Source of the DNA: DATBGO01 sp036558005
GTDB lineage: Bacteria > Actinomycetota > Actinomycetes > Streptosporangiales > Streptosporangiaceae
Length of the DNA stretch: 64,000 bases
NCBI GenBank assembly: GCA_036558005.1
Contig: DATBGO010000216.1
Coordinates: 1-64,000, forward strand
Reading direction: 5' to 3'
The stretch's first letter is position 1; each line of letters opens with the position of its first letter. A program made the position numbers and the translations under genes. The notes beneath the pieces were generated by a model that was not told the origin of the DNA, ran no database searches, and saw only the letters and a program-made list of their open reading frames with translations. This document shows positions 16,793-25,498 of this stretch, piece after piece.

Positions 16793-17625
16793 CGTCGGTC
16801 CCGGTCGCGCAGGACACCCGGCCGTCCGCCGCCCCGCGGGCCGGCTTCGGCGCGCTGCTGCTGAGCGAGTGGACGAAGATCCGCTCGGTCCGCTCCACGA
16901 TCTGGTCGCTGACCGCGTTCGTGGTGGTCACCGTCGGCTTCACCGCGCTGTTCACCTGGCTGACCGAGGCCAACTGGAACGGGCCGCGGGCCGGCGCGCG
17001 CAACGCCAGGATCATCGCCGACCCGGTCGGCTTCATCCTGGGCGCCGGGCTCGGGCTCGGCCAGCTGGCGCTGTGCGTGCTCGGCGCGCTGCTGATCACC
17101 ACTGAATACTCCACCGGGGTGATCCGCGCCTCGCTGCTGGCGGTCCCCCGGCGGCTGCCGATGCTCGCGGCCAAGGGCGTGGTCTTCTCCGCGCTGGTCA
17201 TCGTGCTCGGCGAGATCGTGGTGTTCAGCTCGTTCTTCATCGGCGCCACGATCCTGAGCAGCCACGTCCACATCACGCTGAGCGAACCCGGCTTCGCCCG
17301 CGCGGTCTACGGGGGCGGGCTGTACCTGACCGTGCTGAGCCTGTTCGCGCTCGCGATCGGCAGCATCATCCGGCACACCGCGGGGGCGATCAGCACGGTC
17401 ATCGGCGTCGTGTTCGTGCTGCCGATCCTGTCCGGGCTGCTGCCGGGCAGCTGGGGCGCGCACATCAACGCCTACCTGCCGGTCCAGGCCGGCTCGCTGA
17501 TCTCGCACACCCGCCAGCAGCCCGACGACCTGCTCTCGCCCTGGCAGGGGTTCGGGGTGTTCTGCCTGTGGACAGCGGTGCTGCTGGCGGTCGCGAGCTA
17601 CCTGCTGGCCCGCCGGGACGCCTGA
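16789..17625 (+). CDS. ABC transporter permease (ABC-2 type)
   Basis: This 278-residue protein has about six membrane segments and the short cytoplasmic start LLLSEWTKIRSVRSTIWSL typical of actinobacterial ABC-2 permeases. It contains TTEYSTGVIRASLLAVPRR, the conserved loop of this group. It is translationally coupled to the ATPase and together they form an exporter. It is convergent with dnaE. Confidence 0.9.
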   Translation: MTSVPVAQDTRPSAAPRAGFGALLLSEWTKIRSVRSTIWSLTAFVVVTVGFTALFTWLTEANWNGPRAGARNARIIADPVGFILGAGLGLGQLALCVLGALLITTEYSTGVIRASLLAVPRRLPMLAAKGVVFSALVIVLGEIVVFSSFFIGATILSSHVHITLSEPGFARAVYGGGLYLTVLSLFALAIGSIIRHTAGAISTVIGVVFVLPILSGLLPGSWGAHINAYLPVQAGSLISHTRQQPDDLLSPWQGFGVFCLWTAVLLAVASYLLARRDA

Positions 17626-17634
17626 GCCGGGCCG

Positions 17635-17648
17635 GCCGGGCGCCCGGC
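17635..17648. terminator. Possible bidirectional hairpin between convergent genes
   Basis: The 14-base palindrome GCCGGGCGCCCGGC lies in the 29-base gap between the stops of the exporter permease and dnaE. It can form a short GC hairpin but has no T run, so terminator function is only suggested by position. Confidence 0.3.
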
Positions 17649-17654
17649 GGCCGG

Positions 17655-20600
17655 TCAGCCGACGCAGGCCGGGCCGAGCAGCTGCTTGAGGTCGGCCAGC
17701 AGCGACGGCGACTGCCGCACCCGCAGCTTGCCGTCCAGCCGCAGCACCTTGGTCCGGGCGCCGCTGAGCAGCCGCAGGTGCACCTCGCTCGGGCCCGGAT
17801 GGGTGCGCAGCACCTCCTTGAGCCGGTCAACGACCGGCGGCACGCACCGGGCCTCCATCATCGACACCACAAAAGGGCCGTCGTCACCTGAGGGCAGCTC
17901 CGGCACGCTGACATCCATCGCGACCAGCTTGGGCATGTCCTCGCGCCGGTCCAGCCGCCCCTTCACCAGCACGATGGCGTCCTCGATCACCAGCGTCATG
18001 CACGACTGGTAGGTGGCGGGGAAGAACAGCACCTCGATCGCGCCGTCCAGGTCCTCCAGCGTGCCCGCCGCCCAGACGCTGCCCTGCTTGGTGACCTTGC
18101 GCTGCACCCCGGACAGGATCCCGCCGACGGTGACCGGCGCGCTATCCCTGTCCCCGCGCGGCCCGCGCTCGGCGCCGTCGTCGGCGGACCCGACGAGCTG
18201 GGCGATCGAGCAGTCGGTCGCCGCGCTGAGCACGTGCTCCAGGCCGAGCAGCGGGTGGTCCGACACGTACAGGCCGAGCATCTCCCGCTCGAACGCCAGC
18301 AGCGCCTGCTTGTCCCATTCGCCGCTACCCGGCACCGGCACGTCGAACGCGGCCTCGGCCTCAGGCTCGTCGCCGAACAGCGAGTCCTGGCCGATGGCCT
18401 CGTTGCGCTTGACGTCGATGACCGCGTCGATGGCCTGCTCGTGGATGAGCAGCAGCGCCTTGCGCGGGCTGCCGAACCCGTCGAACGCGCCCGCCTTGAT
18501 CAGCGACTCGATGACCCGCTTGTTGCAGACGTTGACCGGCACCTTGCGCAGGAAGTCGGCGAAACTGGTGAACGCGCCCTTGGACTTGCGGGCGGCCACG
18601 ATGGACTCGACCACCGAGGCGCCGACGTTCCTGATCGCCGCCATGCCGAACCTGATGTCGGTGCCGACCGGGGCGAACATGGCTGCCGACGCGTTGACGT
18701 CGGGCGGCAGCACGGTGATGCCCATCCGGCGGCACTCGTTGAGGTACAGCGCGCTCTTGTCCTTGTCGCCCGACACCGAGGTGAGCAGCGCGGCCATGTA
18801 CTCGGCCGGGTAGTTGGCCTTGAGAAAGGCGGTCCAGTAGGAGACCAGGCCGTAGGCGGCGCTGTGCGCTTTGTTGAACGCATAGTCGGAGAACGGGACC
18901 AGGATGTCCCACAGGGTCTTGATCGCCGAGTCGGAGAACCCGCCCGCGCGCATTCCCGCCGCGAACGGCTCGAACTCCTTGTCCAGGATCGACTTCTTCT
19001 TCTTGCCCATCGCGCGCCGGAGCAGGTCCGCGCTGCCGGCCGAGTAGCCGGCCAGCTTCTGCGCGATCGCCATGACCTGCTCCTGGTAGACGATCAGCCC
19101 GTAGGTGTCGCCCAGGATGTCGGCCAGCGGCTCGGCTAGCTCCGGGTGCAGCGGCACGACCGGCTTGCGGTTGTTCTTGCGGTCGGCGTAGTCGTTGTGC
19201 GCGTTGGCGCCCATCGGGCCGGGCCGGTACAGAGCGCCGACCGCGGAGATGTCCTCGAAATTGTCGGGCCGCATGCTGCGCAGCAGCGCCCGCATCGGGC
19301 CGCCGTCGAACTGGAAGATGCCCAGTGTGTCGCCGCGGCCGAGCAGTTCGTAGGTGGGCTTGTCGTCCAGCGGGAGCGACTCCAGGCTGATCTCGGTGCC
19401 CCGGTTGTCCCTGATCCCGATCAGCGCGTCGTCCAGCACCGTCAGGTTGCGCAGCCCGAGGAAGTCCATCTTGAGCAGGCCGATGTCTTCGCAGCTGGGG
19501 TAGTCGAACTGGGTGATGATCGCGCCGTCGGCCTCGCGCTTCCAGACCGGGATGTGGTCGATCAGCGGCTCGCTGCTCATGATCACGCCCGCGGCGTGCA
19601 CGCCGGCCTGCCTGATCAGCCCTTCCAGGCCGCGCGCGGTGTCGATGACCTGCCGGATCTCGGTCTCGGCCTCGTACAGCGCCCGCAGCTCGCCGGCCTC
19701 GGAGTAGCGCGGGTGGTCAGGGTCGAAGATGCCCGACAGCGGGATGTCCTTGCCCATCACCGGGGGCGGGAAGGCCTTGGTGATCCGGTCGCCGAGCGCG
19801 TACGGGTAGCCGAGCACCCGGGCCGAGTCCTTGACCGCGGCCTTGGCCTTGATGGTGCCGTAGGTGATGATCTGCGCGACCCTGTCGTCGCCCCAGCGCT
19901 GGGTGACGTACCGGATCACGTCACCGCGCCTGCGCTCGTCGAAGTCGATGTCGATGTCGGGCATCGAGACCCGCTCGGGGTTGAGGAACCGCTCGAAGAC
20001 CAGCCCGTGCGCGATCGGGTCCAGGTCGGTGATGCCCAGCGCGTAGGCGACGATGCAGCCCGCCGCCGAGCCGCGGCCCGGGCCCACCCGGATCCCGTTC
20101 CGCTTGGCCCACATGATGAAGTCGGCCACCACCAGGAAGTACGAGCAGAAGCCCATCGTCTCGATGATGCCGATCTCGTACTCGGCCTGCTCGCGGTGCT
20201 GCTGGCTGAAGCCGCCGGGGTAGCGGCGGTCCATCCCCCGCCACACCTCGGCCCGCAGCCAGCTGCTCTCGGTCTCCCCGTCGGGCAGCGGGAAGGCCGG
20301 CATCAGGCTGGACTTGTCGAAGCTGACGTCGGCCCGCTCGGCGATCAGCAGGGTGGCGTCGCAGCCGGCCTGCCAGATCTCGTCGGTGCTGGCCGCGCGC
20401 ATCTCCTGCGGGCTCTTGACGTAGTAGCCGCTGCCCTCGAACTTGAACCGGTTCGGGTCGGCCAGGTTGGTCGCGGTCTGCACGCACAGCAGCGCCTCGT
20501 GCGCGGTGGCGTCCTCGGGCCTGGTGTAGTGCGAGTCGTTGGTCACCACGAACGGCAGCGACAGCTCGCGAGCCAGCCGGATCAGGTCCGCGCGGGTCCG

Positions 20601-21227
20601 GCGCTCGATCTCCAGGCCGTGATCCATGATCTCGACGAAGAAGTTGTCCGGGCCGAAGATGTCCCGGCACGCGGCCGCCGCCTCGACCGCCTCCCGGTAC
20701 TGGCCCAGCCGCAGCCTGGTCTGCACCTCGCCGCCCGGACAGCCGGTGGTGGCGATGAGGCCGCGGGCGTGCTCGGCGAGCAGCTCCCGGTCCATCCGCG
20801 GCTTGCGGAAGAAGCCTTCCAGCGACGCCCGCGAGGACAGCTTGAACAGGTTGTGCATGCCCTCGGTGGTCTGCGCCAGCAGCGTCATGTGCGTGTAGGC
20901 GCCGGCGCCGGACACGTCGTCGTCCTTCTGCGCCGGGCTGCCCCAGCGCACCGGCTGCTTGTGCCCGCGGTGCTCGGGCGAGACGTACGCCTCGGTGCCG
21001 ATGATCGGCTTGATCCCGGCCGCCCTGGCCTTGGTCCAGAAGTCGTAGGCCCCGTAGACGTTGCCGTGGTCGGTGATGGCGATGGCCGGCATCTGCGTCT
21101 GCTGGCAGGCCTGGAACACCTCGGCTAGCCGGGCGGCGCCGTCCAGCATCGAGTACTCGGTGTGCACGTGCAGGTGCGCGAAGGAACGGCCGTCCGTCCC
21201 GCCGGTGCCCGCCGTGGCTGCCGCCAT
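17655..21227 (-). CDS. dnaE: DNA polymerase III alpha subunit
   Basis: This 1190-residue replicative polymerase starts with a PHP domain (FAHLHVHTEYSMLDGAARL). The catalytic palm follows (MPDIDIDFDERRRGDVI, with the acidic triad), then the fingers, a helix-hairpin-helix region (VCNKRVIESLIKAGAFD) and an OB fold near the end (VTVGGILSGVQRK). Length fits DnaE1. A strong AAGGAGG lies nine bases before the ATG. The gene is monocistronic and essential. Long open frames on the opposite strand are codon-bias shadows. Confidence 0.97.
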   Translation of the reverse strand: MAAATAGTGGTDGRSFAHLHVHTEYSMLDGAARLAEVFQACQQTQMPAIAITDHGNVYGAYDFWTKARAAGIKPIIGTEAYVSPEHRGHKQPVRWGSPAQKDDDVSGAGAYTHMTLLAQTTEGMHNLFKLSSRASLEGFFRKPRMDRELLAEHARGLIATTGCPGGEVQTRLRLGQYREAVEAAAACRDIFGPDNFFVEIMDHGLEIERRTRADLIRLARELSLPFVVTNDSHYTRPEDATAHEALLCVQTATNLADPNRFKFEGSGYYVKSPQEMRAASTDEIWQAGCDATLLIAERADVSFDKSSLMPAFPLPDGETESSWLRAEVWRGMDRRYPGGFSQQHREQAEYEIGIIETMGFCSYFLVVADFIMWAKRNGIRVGPGRGSAAGCIVAYALGITDLDPIAHGLVFERFLNPERVSMPDIDIDFDERRRGDVIRYVTQRWGDDRVAQIITYGTIKAKAAVKDSARVLGYPYALGDRITKAFPPPVMGKDIPLSGIFDPDHPRYSEAGELRALYEAETEIRQVIDTARGLEGLIRQAGVHAAGVIMSSEPLIDHIPVWKREADGAIITQFDYPSCEDIGLLKMDFLGLRNLTVLDDALIGIRDNRGTEISLESLPLDDKPTYELLGRGDTLGIFQFDGGPMRALLRSMRPDNFEDISAVGALYRPGPMGANAHNDYADRKNNRKPVVPLHPELAEPLADILGDTYGLIVYQEQVMAIAQKLAGYSAGSADLLRRAMGKKKKSILDKEFEPFAAGMRAGGFSDSAIKTLWDILVPFSDYAFNKAHSAAYGLVSYWTAFLKANYPAEYMAALLTSVSGDKDKSALYLNECRRMGITVLPPDVNASAAMFAPVGTDIRFGMAAIRNVGASVVESIVAARKSKGAFTSFADFLRKVPVNVCNKRVIESLIKAGAFDGFGSPRKALLLIHEQAIDAVIDVKRNEAIGQDSLFGDEPEAEAAFDVPVPGSGEWDKQALLAFEREMLGLYVSDHPLLGLEHVLSAATDCSIAQLVGSADDGAERGPRGDRDSAPVTVGGILSGVQRKVTKQGSVWAAGTLEDLDGAIEVLFFPATYQSCMTLVIEDAIVLVKGRLDRREDMPKLVAMDVSVPELPSGDDGPFVVSMMEARCVPPVVDRLKEVLRTHPGPSEVHLRLLSGARTKVLRLDGKLRVRQSPSLLADLKQLLGPACVG

Positions 21228-21416
21228 GAAGTACCGCCTCCTTCAGGCATGCCGCTGCGGGCCCTGCCCGGCCTGCCCGCACCGCAGGCGTGCCGCGCCG
21301 GGCGGACACGTTGAATGAACTCCGGCCCCGGGGGAAGGTGGCCGGCGACCCCGCCAGCGGGACATCTCGGCTGAAATCTCCCGCCTGGCGGCTGCCGTCA
21401 GCCCGGTCCTTAGACC

Positions 21417-21743
21417 CTATCGCGGCCGCGCCCGGCCCGGCCCGGACCGACACACGCAAACACAGGCCGCGCCCGACCAGGCCGGCGGCCAGGCGTGGCT
21501 GACCAGCACTCCGGCCGCGTAACTGCGCGCGATCAGCTCGGCCCGGCTGGCCGCGCCGGCCCGGCCGAGCATGACCCGCAGGTGATGGTCGACGGTCCTG
21601 GTGCTGATCCCGAGCGCCTGCGCGATCCGCCGGTTCGGCTGGCCGGCCGCGACCAGTAATAAGACATCGATCTCGCGGTCAGTAAAGTGGCGCGCCGCTG
21701 ACGGGCAGCGGCAACGTGTCCCCCGGCAGTGATCCTGCGGCAT
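21417..21743 (-). CDS. Short LuxR-type HTH regulator
   Basis: The 108-residue product is essentially one LuxR/GerE helix-turn-helix: FTDREIDVLLLVAAGQPNRRIAQALGISTRTVDHHLRVMLGRAGAASRAELI, read in parts over residues 20-71. No receiver or sensor domain precedes it, and the last 30 residues are unstructured and Cys-rich. Such orphan LuxR proteins occur in actinomycetes. The ribosome site before the ATG at 21743 is weak. It is divergent from the secreted crystallin-like gene, so it may control it. The HTH match is clear; that the short form is complete is less sure. Confidence 0.65.
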   Translation of the reverse strand: MPQDHCRGTRCRCPSAARHFTDREIDVLLLVAAGQPNRRIAQALGISTRTVDHHLRVMLGRAGAASRAELIARSYAAGVLVSHAWPPAWSGAACVCVCRSGPGRARPR

Positions 21744-21911
21744 TTGCTACACCCCGTAGTTGTGCCGCCACCCCGCTGGCTACCCGTATAGCTCTGGCAG
21801 TCACTGACAGCAAATTTACCATTTCGCGGCAGAACAGGCTATTTCACGGATGTGCCGGGTCACGGCCCGGCTGCATGATGGGTCTCTCGTCCTATCGTCG
21901 CCTCGCTCCGC

Positions 21912-21942
21912 CCTCGCCCCGGGACCTCCACCCGGGGCGAGG
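21912..21942 (+). promoter_or_regulatory. 12-bp perfect hairpin in the leader of the crystallin-like gene
   Basis: CCTCGCCCCGGG (21912-21923) pairs perfectly with CCCGGGGCGAGG (21931-21942) around a 7-base loop. It ends 31 bases before the proposed TTG start and about 10 bases before the AAAGGGA ribosome site. No T run follows, so a role in mRNA stability or initiation is likelier than termination. Confidence 0.5.
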
Positions 21943-21973
21943 CATTCCTGGCCCAGAAAGGGATGACCCGCAG

Positions 21974-22543
21974 TTGAAACGTTCCCTGCTCACCCTCTGC
22001 TCCGCTGCCGCCCTGCTGCTGCCCGGCTGGCCGGCGGCCGCGCTCGCGGCCGCCCCGGCCGGCGCCGCCCACCGCGCCTGCCTGGCCCAGGCCACCCCGG
22101 CCGGGCACCGGGCGCCGGCGGTCATAACCTGCTATGCCACGTTCGCGCAGTCGATCAGCGCCGCCACCGGCGGGCGGGTCAGGCTGCCCGCTGACACCGC
22201 GCCTGGCTCGGTCAGCCCCGACCAGATCGACGCGGGCGCGGCCCCCGACGCGACCGTCGTGATCGCCATCGACTTCCAGAACGTCAACTTCAGCGGCGCC
22301 TCGCTGACCTGGACCGAGGCCGCCAAGTGCGGCAGCTTCCAGGCAGCCAGCATGCCGGCCGGCTGGAACGACGTGATCTCCTCGGTGGAGGCGTTCAGCG
22401 GCTGCGCGACCACGCTGTACCAGAACAACAACTTCGGCGGTGCGACCTTCAGCGTGGCCAAGAACGGCGCGGCCGCGAGCCTGGGCAGCTTCAACGACAA
22501 GGCCTCGTCGCAGAAGTGGTGCACCGCCGCGCCGTGCGGCTAG
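21974..22543 (+). CDS. Secreted crystallin-like protein (peptidase inhibitor I36-like)
   Basis: From a TTG at 21974 (AAAGGGA nine bases upstream) the frame gives 189 residues. A signal peptide (LKRSLLTLCSAAALLLPGWPAAALAA) leads into a linker and then a beta/gamma-crystallin-like domain: NVNFSGASLTWTEAAKCGSF and a second half with LYQNNNFGGATFSVAKNG. This is the two-Greek-key pattern of I36 inhibitors and streptomycete secreted crystallin-like proteins. Cysteines in the domain probably form disulfides. No ATG or GTG fits both the signal peptide and a ribosome site, so the TTG is preferred. Function outside the cell is unknown. Confidence 0.7.
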   Translation: MKRSLLTLCSAAALLLPGWPAAALAAAPAGAAHRACLAQATPAGHRAPAVITCYATFAQSISAATGGRVRLPADTAPGSVSPDQIDAGAAPDATVVIAIDFQNVNFSGASLTWTEAAKCGSFQAASMPAGWNDVISSVEAFSGCATTLYQNNNFGGATFSVAKNGAAASLGSFNDKASSQKWCTAAPCG

Positions 22544-22555
22544 CCGCCCGCACGT

Positions 22556-22596
22556 CAGCGGGTCCTGCCCGGCTCAGGGAAAGGCAGGACCCGCTG
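22556..22596. terminator. Bidirectional terminator hairpin
   Basis: CAGCGGGTCCTGCC pairs perfectly over 14 bases with GGCAGGACCCGCTG around a 13-base loop, in the 77-base gap between two convergent genes. No strong T run follows, which is common for actinomycete terminators. Confidence 0.75.
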
Positions 22597-22620
22597 GTTC
22601 CGTGCGGCGCCGCGTCGCCG

Positions 22621-23142
22621 CTACGGGGATAGCGCTCTCGGCAGGCCGAGTTTCGCGCAGGTCCCCGGGCCGCCGGGGAACACCGCCGCGGTGCCGTCCG
22701 GCATCGTGCACACCACCAGCGCCGGCACCGGGTAGTTGCCCGGGCCGGCCGGCGGGCTGGTGATTCCTGAGGCCCCTGTGCTCAGGAATCCCTGCCGCCA
22801 GAGGGCGCGGCAGACCTGCCAGGCGTGCTCGAGGCTGACCCGGCCGGCCGGGCCGGCCGCGACGGCCGTGGTGTAGTGACCGGGACCGGTGGTGCTGGCG
22901 ACGGTGTAGCAGCGCGCGCCGGACTTGTTGGTGACGGGCTGATCCTGCGCGAACATGACGGCCGCGGTGCTGCCGAGCACGATCACCGCGCTGGCCGCGC
23001 CGATCAGGCCGGGGCGGCGCCAGCGGAGCCAGCGACGCCGCCGGGCCGACCGGGAAACTATCTGCTCGAGCTGCTGCCTGGCGGCGGCGCGCTTGCCGGC
23101 TGGCAGCGCGGGCGGCGTGCCATCGGGATGGAAGTAGCTCAT
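22621..23142 (-). CDS. Single-pass membrane protein paired with an ECF sigma factor
   Basis: The 173-residue product has a basic cytoplasmic start (RSARRRRWLRWRRPG), one membrane segment (LIGAASAVIVLGSTAAVMFA, around residues 46-66) and an extracytoplasmic domain of about 105 residues. Its start overlaps the sigma factor stop by four bases. Position suggests an anti-sigma or sigma-linked sensor, but there is no zinc-binding HxxxCxxC anti-sigma motif and the cytoplasmic part is short. Named only by context. Confidence 0.7.
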   Translation of the reverse strand: MSYFHPDGTPPALPAGKRAAARQQLEQIVSRSARRRRWLRWRRPGLIGAASAVIVLGSTAAVMFAQDQPVTNKSGARCYTVASTTGPGHYTTAVAAGPAGRVSLEHAWQVCRALWRQGFLSTGASGITSPPAGPGNYPVPALVVCTMPDGTAAVFPGGPGTCAKLGLPRALSP

Positions 23143-23768
23143 TGACGTTCGCCCCCAGATTCACTGAGCAATGACGCGCTGGCCTGCCCCGCGGCGGGCC
23201 CGGTCCCCGCCCCGGCCAGTTCCCGCAGGTGCTGGCGGGCCCGCGACAGCCGGGACCGCACCGTGCCGACCGGCAGGCCGAGCGCGGTCGCCGCCTCGGC
23301 GTAGCTCAGCCCGGCCCAGTCGCACAGCGCGAGCACCTCGCGTTCGGGCTCGCGCAGTTCACTGACCGCGCAGAGCAGGTGCGCGGCCGCCCGCTCGGTG
23401 TCGACCCGGATGGCCGCCTCGTCGGCGATGTCCGGCTCGTCGCTGGCCGGAGGGAGCTTGGCCAGCAGCCGCCGGTGGCGTCGCAGTGAGCGTTGCGCGT
23501 TCAGGGAGGCATTGCTGGCCACCCCCAGCAGCCAGGGCAGTACCGAGTCGCTGGTGAAGCGCACCTCCCGGCGCCGCCGCCAGGCTTCGAGGAACACCAC
23601 CGAGGTCAGGTCCTCGGCCGTGGACCACGATCCCGTCCGGCTGAAGCAGAACGCGTAGACCCGGTCGGCGTGCCGCTCGAAGAGCGCGCCGAAGGCCGGG
23701 CCCTCGTACTGCTCGGCGGCCTGCGACCAGAGCTCTATGTCGCTGACCGCCCGCCAGTCAGGTGTCAC
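23139..23768 (-). CDS. ECF RNA polymerase sigma factor
   Basis: The 209-residue protein has sigma region 2 (FGALFERHADRVYAFCFSRTGSWSTAEDLTSVVFLEAWRRR, in parts, residues 27-67) and region 4 (ELREPEREVLALCDWAGLSYAEAATALGLPVGTVRSRL, in parts), and no regions 1 or 3, as in group 4 sigma factors. A disordered Gly/Ala/Ser tail follows. The start is GTG at 23768. It is coupled to the membrane protein gene downstream; both probably answer a cell-surface signal. Confidence 0.9.
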   Translation of the reverse strand: MTPDWRAVSDIELWSQAAEQYEGPAFGALFERHADRVYAFCFSRTGSWSTAEDLTSVVFLEAWRRRREVRFTSDSVLPWLLGVASNASLNAQRSLRRHRRLLAKLPPASDEPDIADEAAIRVDTERAAAHLLCAVSELREPEREVLALCDWAGLSYAEAATALGLPVGTVRSRLSRARQHLRELAGAGTGPAAGQASASLLSESGGERQ

Positions 23769-23828
23769 ATTTCTACTATGTCCGCCATGCGGTAGCTGGT
23801 TCCCGTTTCCGGCCGCGGGACGGCCGGG

Positions 23829-24764
23829 TCAGCTGTCGGCGGCCAGGATCGCCAGGCTGGCGGCCAGGTCGTCCGGGTAGGCACTGGTGAACTCAGCCCG
23901 GCGGCCGTCGGCGGGGTGGGCGAAGGCGAGCCGGACCGCGTGCAGCCACTGCCGCCGCAGGCCGAGCCTGGCCGCCAGCACCGGGTCGGCGCCGTACAGC
24001 CGGTCGCCGGCGCACGGGTGCCGGATCGCGGTCATGTGCACCCGGATCTGGTGGGTCCGGCCGGTCTCCAGGATGACCTCGGTCAGGCTCGCGGCCCGGA
24101 ACGCCTCGACCGTGTCGTAGTGCGTGACCGCGTGCCTGCCCCCGGCGACGACGGCGAACCGGCCATCGCCGGCCGGGTGCCGGGCGATCGGGGCGTCGAT
24201 GGTGCCGCGCAGCGGGTCGGGATGTCCCTGGACCAGCGCGTGGTAGCGCTTGTCCAGCTCCCGCTCGCGGAACGCCCGCTTCAGCGCGCTGTAGGCGGGT
24301 TCGCTCTTGGCGACCACCATCAGCCCCGAGGTGCCCGCGTCCAGCCGGTGTACGATTCCCTGGCGCTCGGCGGCGCCGCTGGTGGCGACGGTGTGCCCGG
24401 CGGCTAGCAGGCCCTGCAGCACGGTCGGCCCGGTCCAGCCGGGCGTCGGGTGCGCGGCGACCCCGGCCGGCTTGTCCACCACCGCGATGTCGGCGTCCTC
24501 GTAGACGACCTTCAGGCCGGGGACCGGTTCCGGGCGCGGCGCGGCGCCGGTGGCGGGCCCGGGCAGCGTGACGTCCAGCCAGGCGCCCGCGGGTACCCGC
24601 TCGGACTTGGCCGCGGCCCGGCCGCCGACCAGTACCGAGCCGTCACTGATCAGGTCCGCGGCGACCGTCCTGGACAGCCCGAACATCCGGGCCAGCGCGG
24701 CGTCGAGGCGTTCCCCGTCCAGCCCTTCGGGTACCGGGACCCGGCGCTGACCGGGCCCGGTCAT
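23829..24764 (-). CDS. rluD: Pseudouridine synthase, RluA/RluD family
   Basis: This 311-residue enzyme isomerises uridines in 23S rRNA. It has an N-terminal S4 RNA-binding domain (RLDAALARMFGLSRTVAADLISDG, in parts) and the catalytic motif HRLDAGTSGLMVVAK with the essential Asp, then GRTHQIRVHM. The ATG at 24764 overlaps the lspA stop by four bases; the frame further upstream is lspA shadow. The lspA-rluD arrangement is usual in bacteria. RluD is the best family name, though the exact target base is inferred. Confidence 0.93.
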   Translation of the reverse strand: MTGPGQRRVPVPEGLDGERLDAALARMFGLSRTVAADLISDGSVLVGGRAAAKSERVPAGAWLDVTLPGPATGAAPRPEPVPGLKVVYEDADIAVVDKPAGVAAHPTPGWTGPTVLQGLLAAGHTVATSGAAERQGIVHRLDAGTSGLMVVAKSEPAYSALKRAFRERELDKRYHALVQGHPDPLRGTIDAPIARHPAGDGRFAVVAGGRHAVTHYDTVEAFRAASLTEVILETGRTHQIRVHMTAIRHPCAGDRLYGADPVLAARLGLRRQWLHAVRLAFAHPADGRRAEFTSAYPDDLAASLAILAADS

Positions 24765-25498
24765 ACCCGTTCGCCGCCGATGGGGGGCCCGTCGGCGGCT
24801 TGCTGGCCGTTGCTGGCCTGCGCGTCGCCGCCCGCGTCGCCGCCGCTCGCGGGCGGGCTGCCGCCCTGCTGCCCACCGCCCTGCTGCCCACCGCCCTGCT
24901 GCCCACCGCCACTGCCACCCTGGCTGTCCTGGCCGTGCCTGGTCCCGTCGATCCGCAGCCCCCTGGCGGCCAGCAGCACCGCCAGGATCCCGCCGCAGAC
25001 AATGGACGAGTCGGCCAGGTTGAACACCGGCCAGTGCGGCACCTGGATCCAGTCCACCACCCAGCCGCGCAGCGGGCCGGGCGAGCGCAGCAGCCGGTCG
25101 GTCAGGTTGCCCATCGCGCCGCCGAGCAGCAGGCCCAGCGTCACCGCCCACGGCAGGCTGCGGATCTGCCGCGATGTGCGCAGCACGAACACGATCACCC
25201 CGACCGCGATGGCGGTGAACAGCACGGTCATCGACGGGCCGATGCTGAAAGCCGCGCCCGGGTTGCGCGACACCCGCAGCGTGAGGAAGCCGCCCAGCAG
25301 CACCAGCGGCGGGCGGTTGGACAAGGTGGCGACGATGGTCACCTTCGTCGCGATATCGACCGCGAGCACGAACACCGCGACCGCGAGCAGGGCGCCGACC
25401 CGCCGCCGGGTCGGCCTGGGCGAGGTGCCTGGGTCGTCGGGGTCAGGCTGGCCGGGCTCGCCCGGCGGCGTCAGCGGCGCTCCTCGCGCTGCTTGCAC
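24761..25498 (-). CDS. lspA: Lipoprotein signal peptidase
   Basis: Signal peptidase II cleaves lipidated prolipoproteins at the membrane. Four membrane segments and both catalytic-Asp motifs are present: GAMGNLTDRL and VFNLADSSIV. An N-terminal Pro/Asp-rich stretch precedes the first segment. The C-terminal tail of about 55 residues is Gly/Gln/Ser-rich and includes three exact 15-base repeats, which is unusual for LspA. The start is uncertain: GTG at 25498 lacks a ribosome site, while a CTG at 25474 has GAGGAG upstream and overlaps the stop of the dksA-like gene. It is coupled to rluD. Confidence 0.9.
   Translation of the reverse strand: MQAARGAPLTPPGEPGQPDPDDPGTSPRPTRRRVGALLAVAVFVLAVDIATKVTIVATLSNRPPLVLLGGFLTLRVSRNPGAAFSIGPSMTVLFTAIAVGVIVFVLRTSRQIRSLPWAVTLGLLLGGAMGNLTDRLLRSPGPLRGWVVDWIQVPHWPVFNLADSSIVCGGILAVLLAARGLRIDGTRHGQDSQGGSGGGQQGGGQQGGGQQGGSPPASGGDAGGDAQASNGQQAADGPPIGGERV
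24862..24906 (-). repeat. Three exact 15-base repeats in lspA
   Basis: CCGCCCTGCTGCCCA (plus strand) occurs three times in a row without change and encodes Gly-Gly-Gly-Gln-Gln-like pentapeptides in the cytoplasmic tail of LspA. Confidence 0.9.

Noticed and set aside
19146..21128. A 660-codon open frame antisense to dnaE
   Set aside because: High GC at third positions opens antisense frames; its composition is Arg/Gly/Val-rich and it has no ribosome site or domain.
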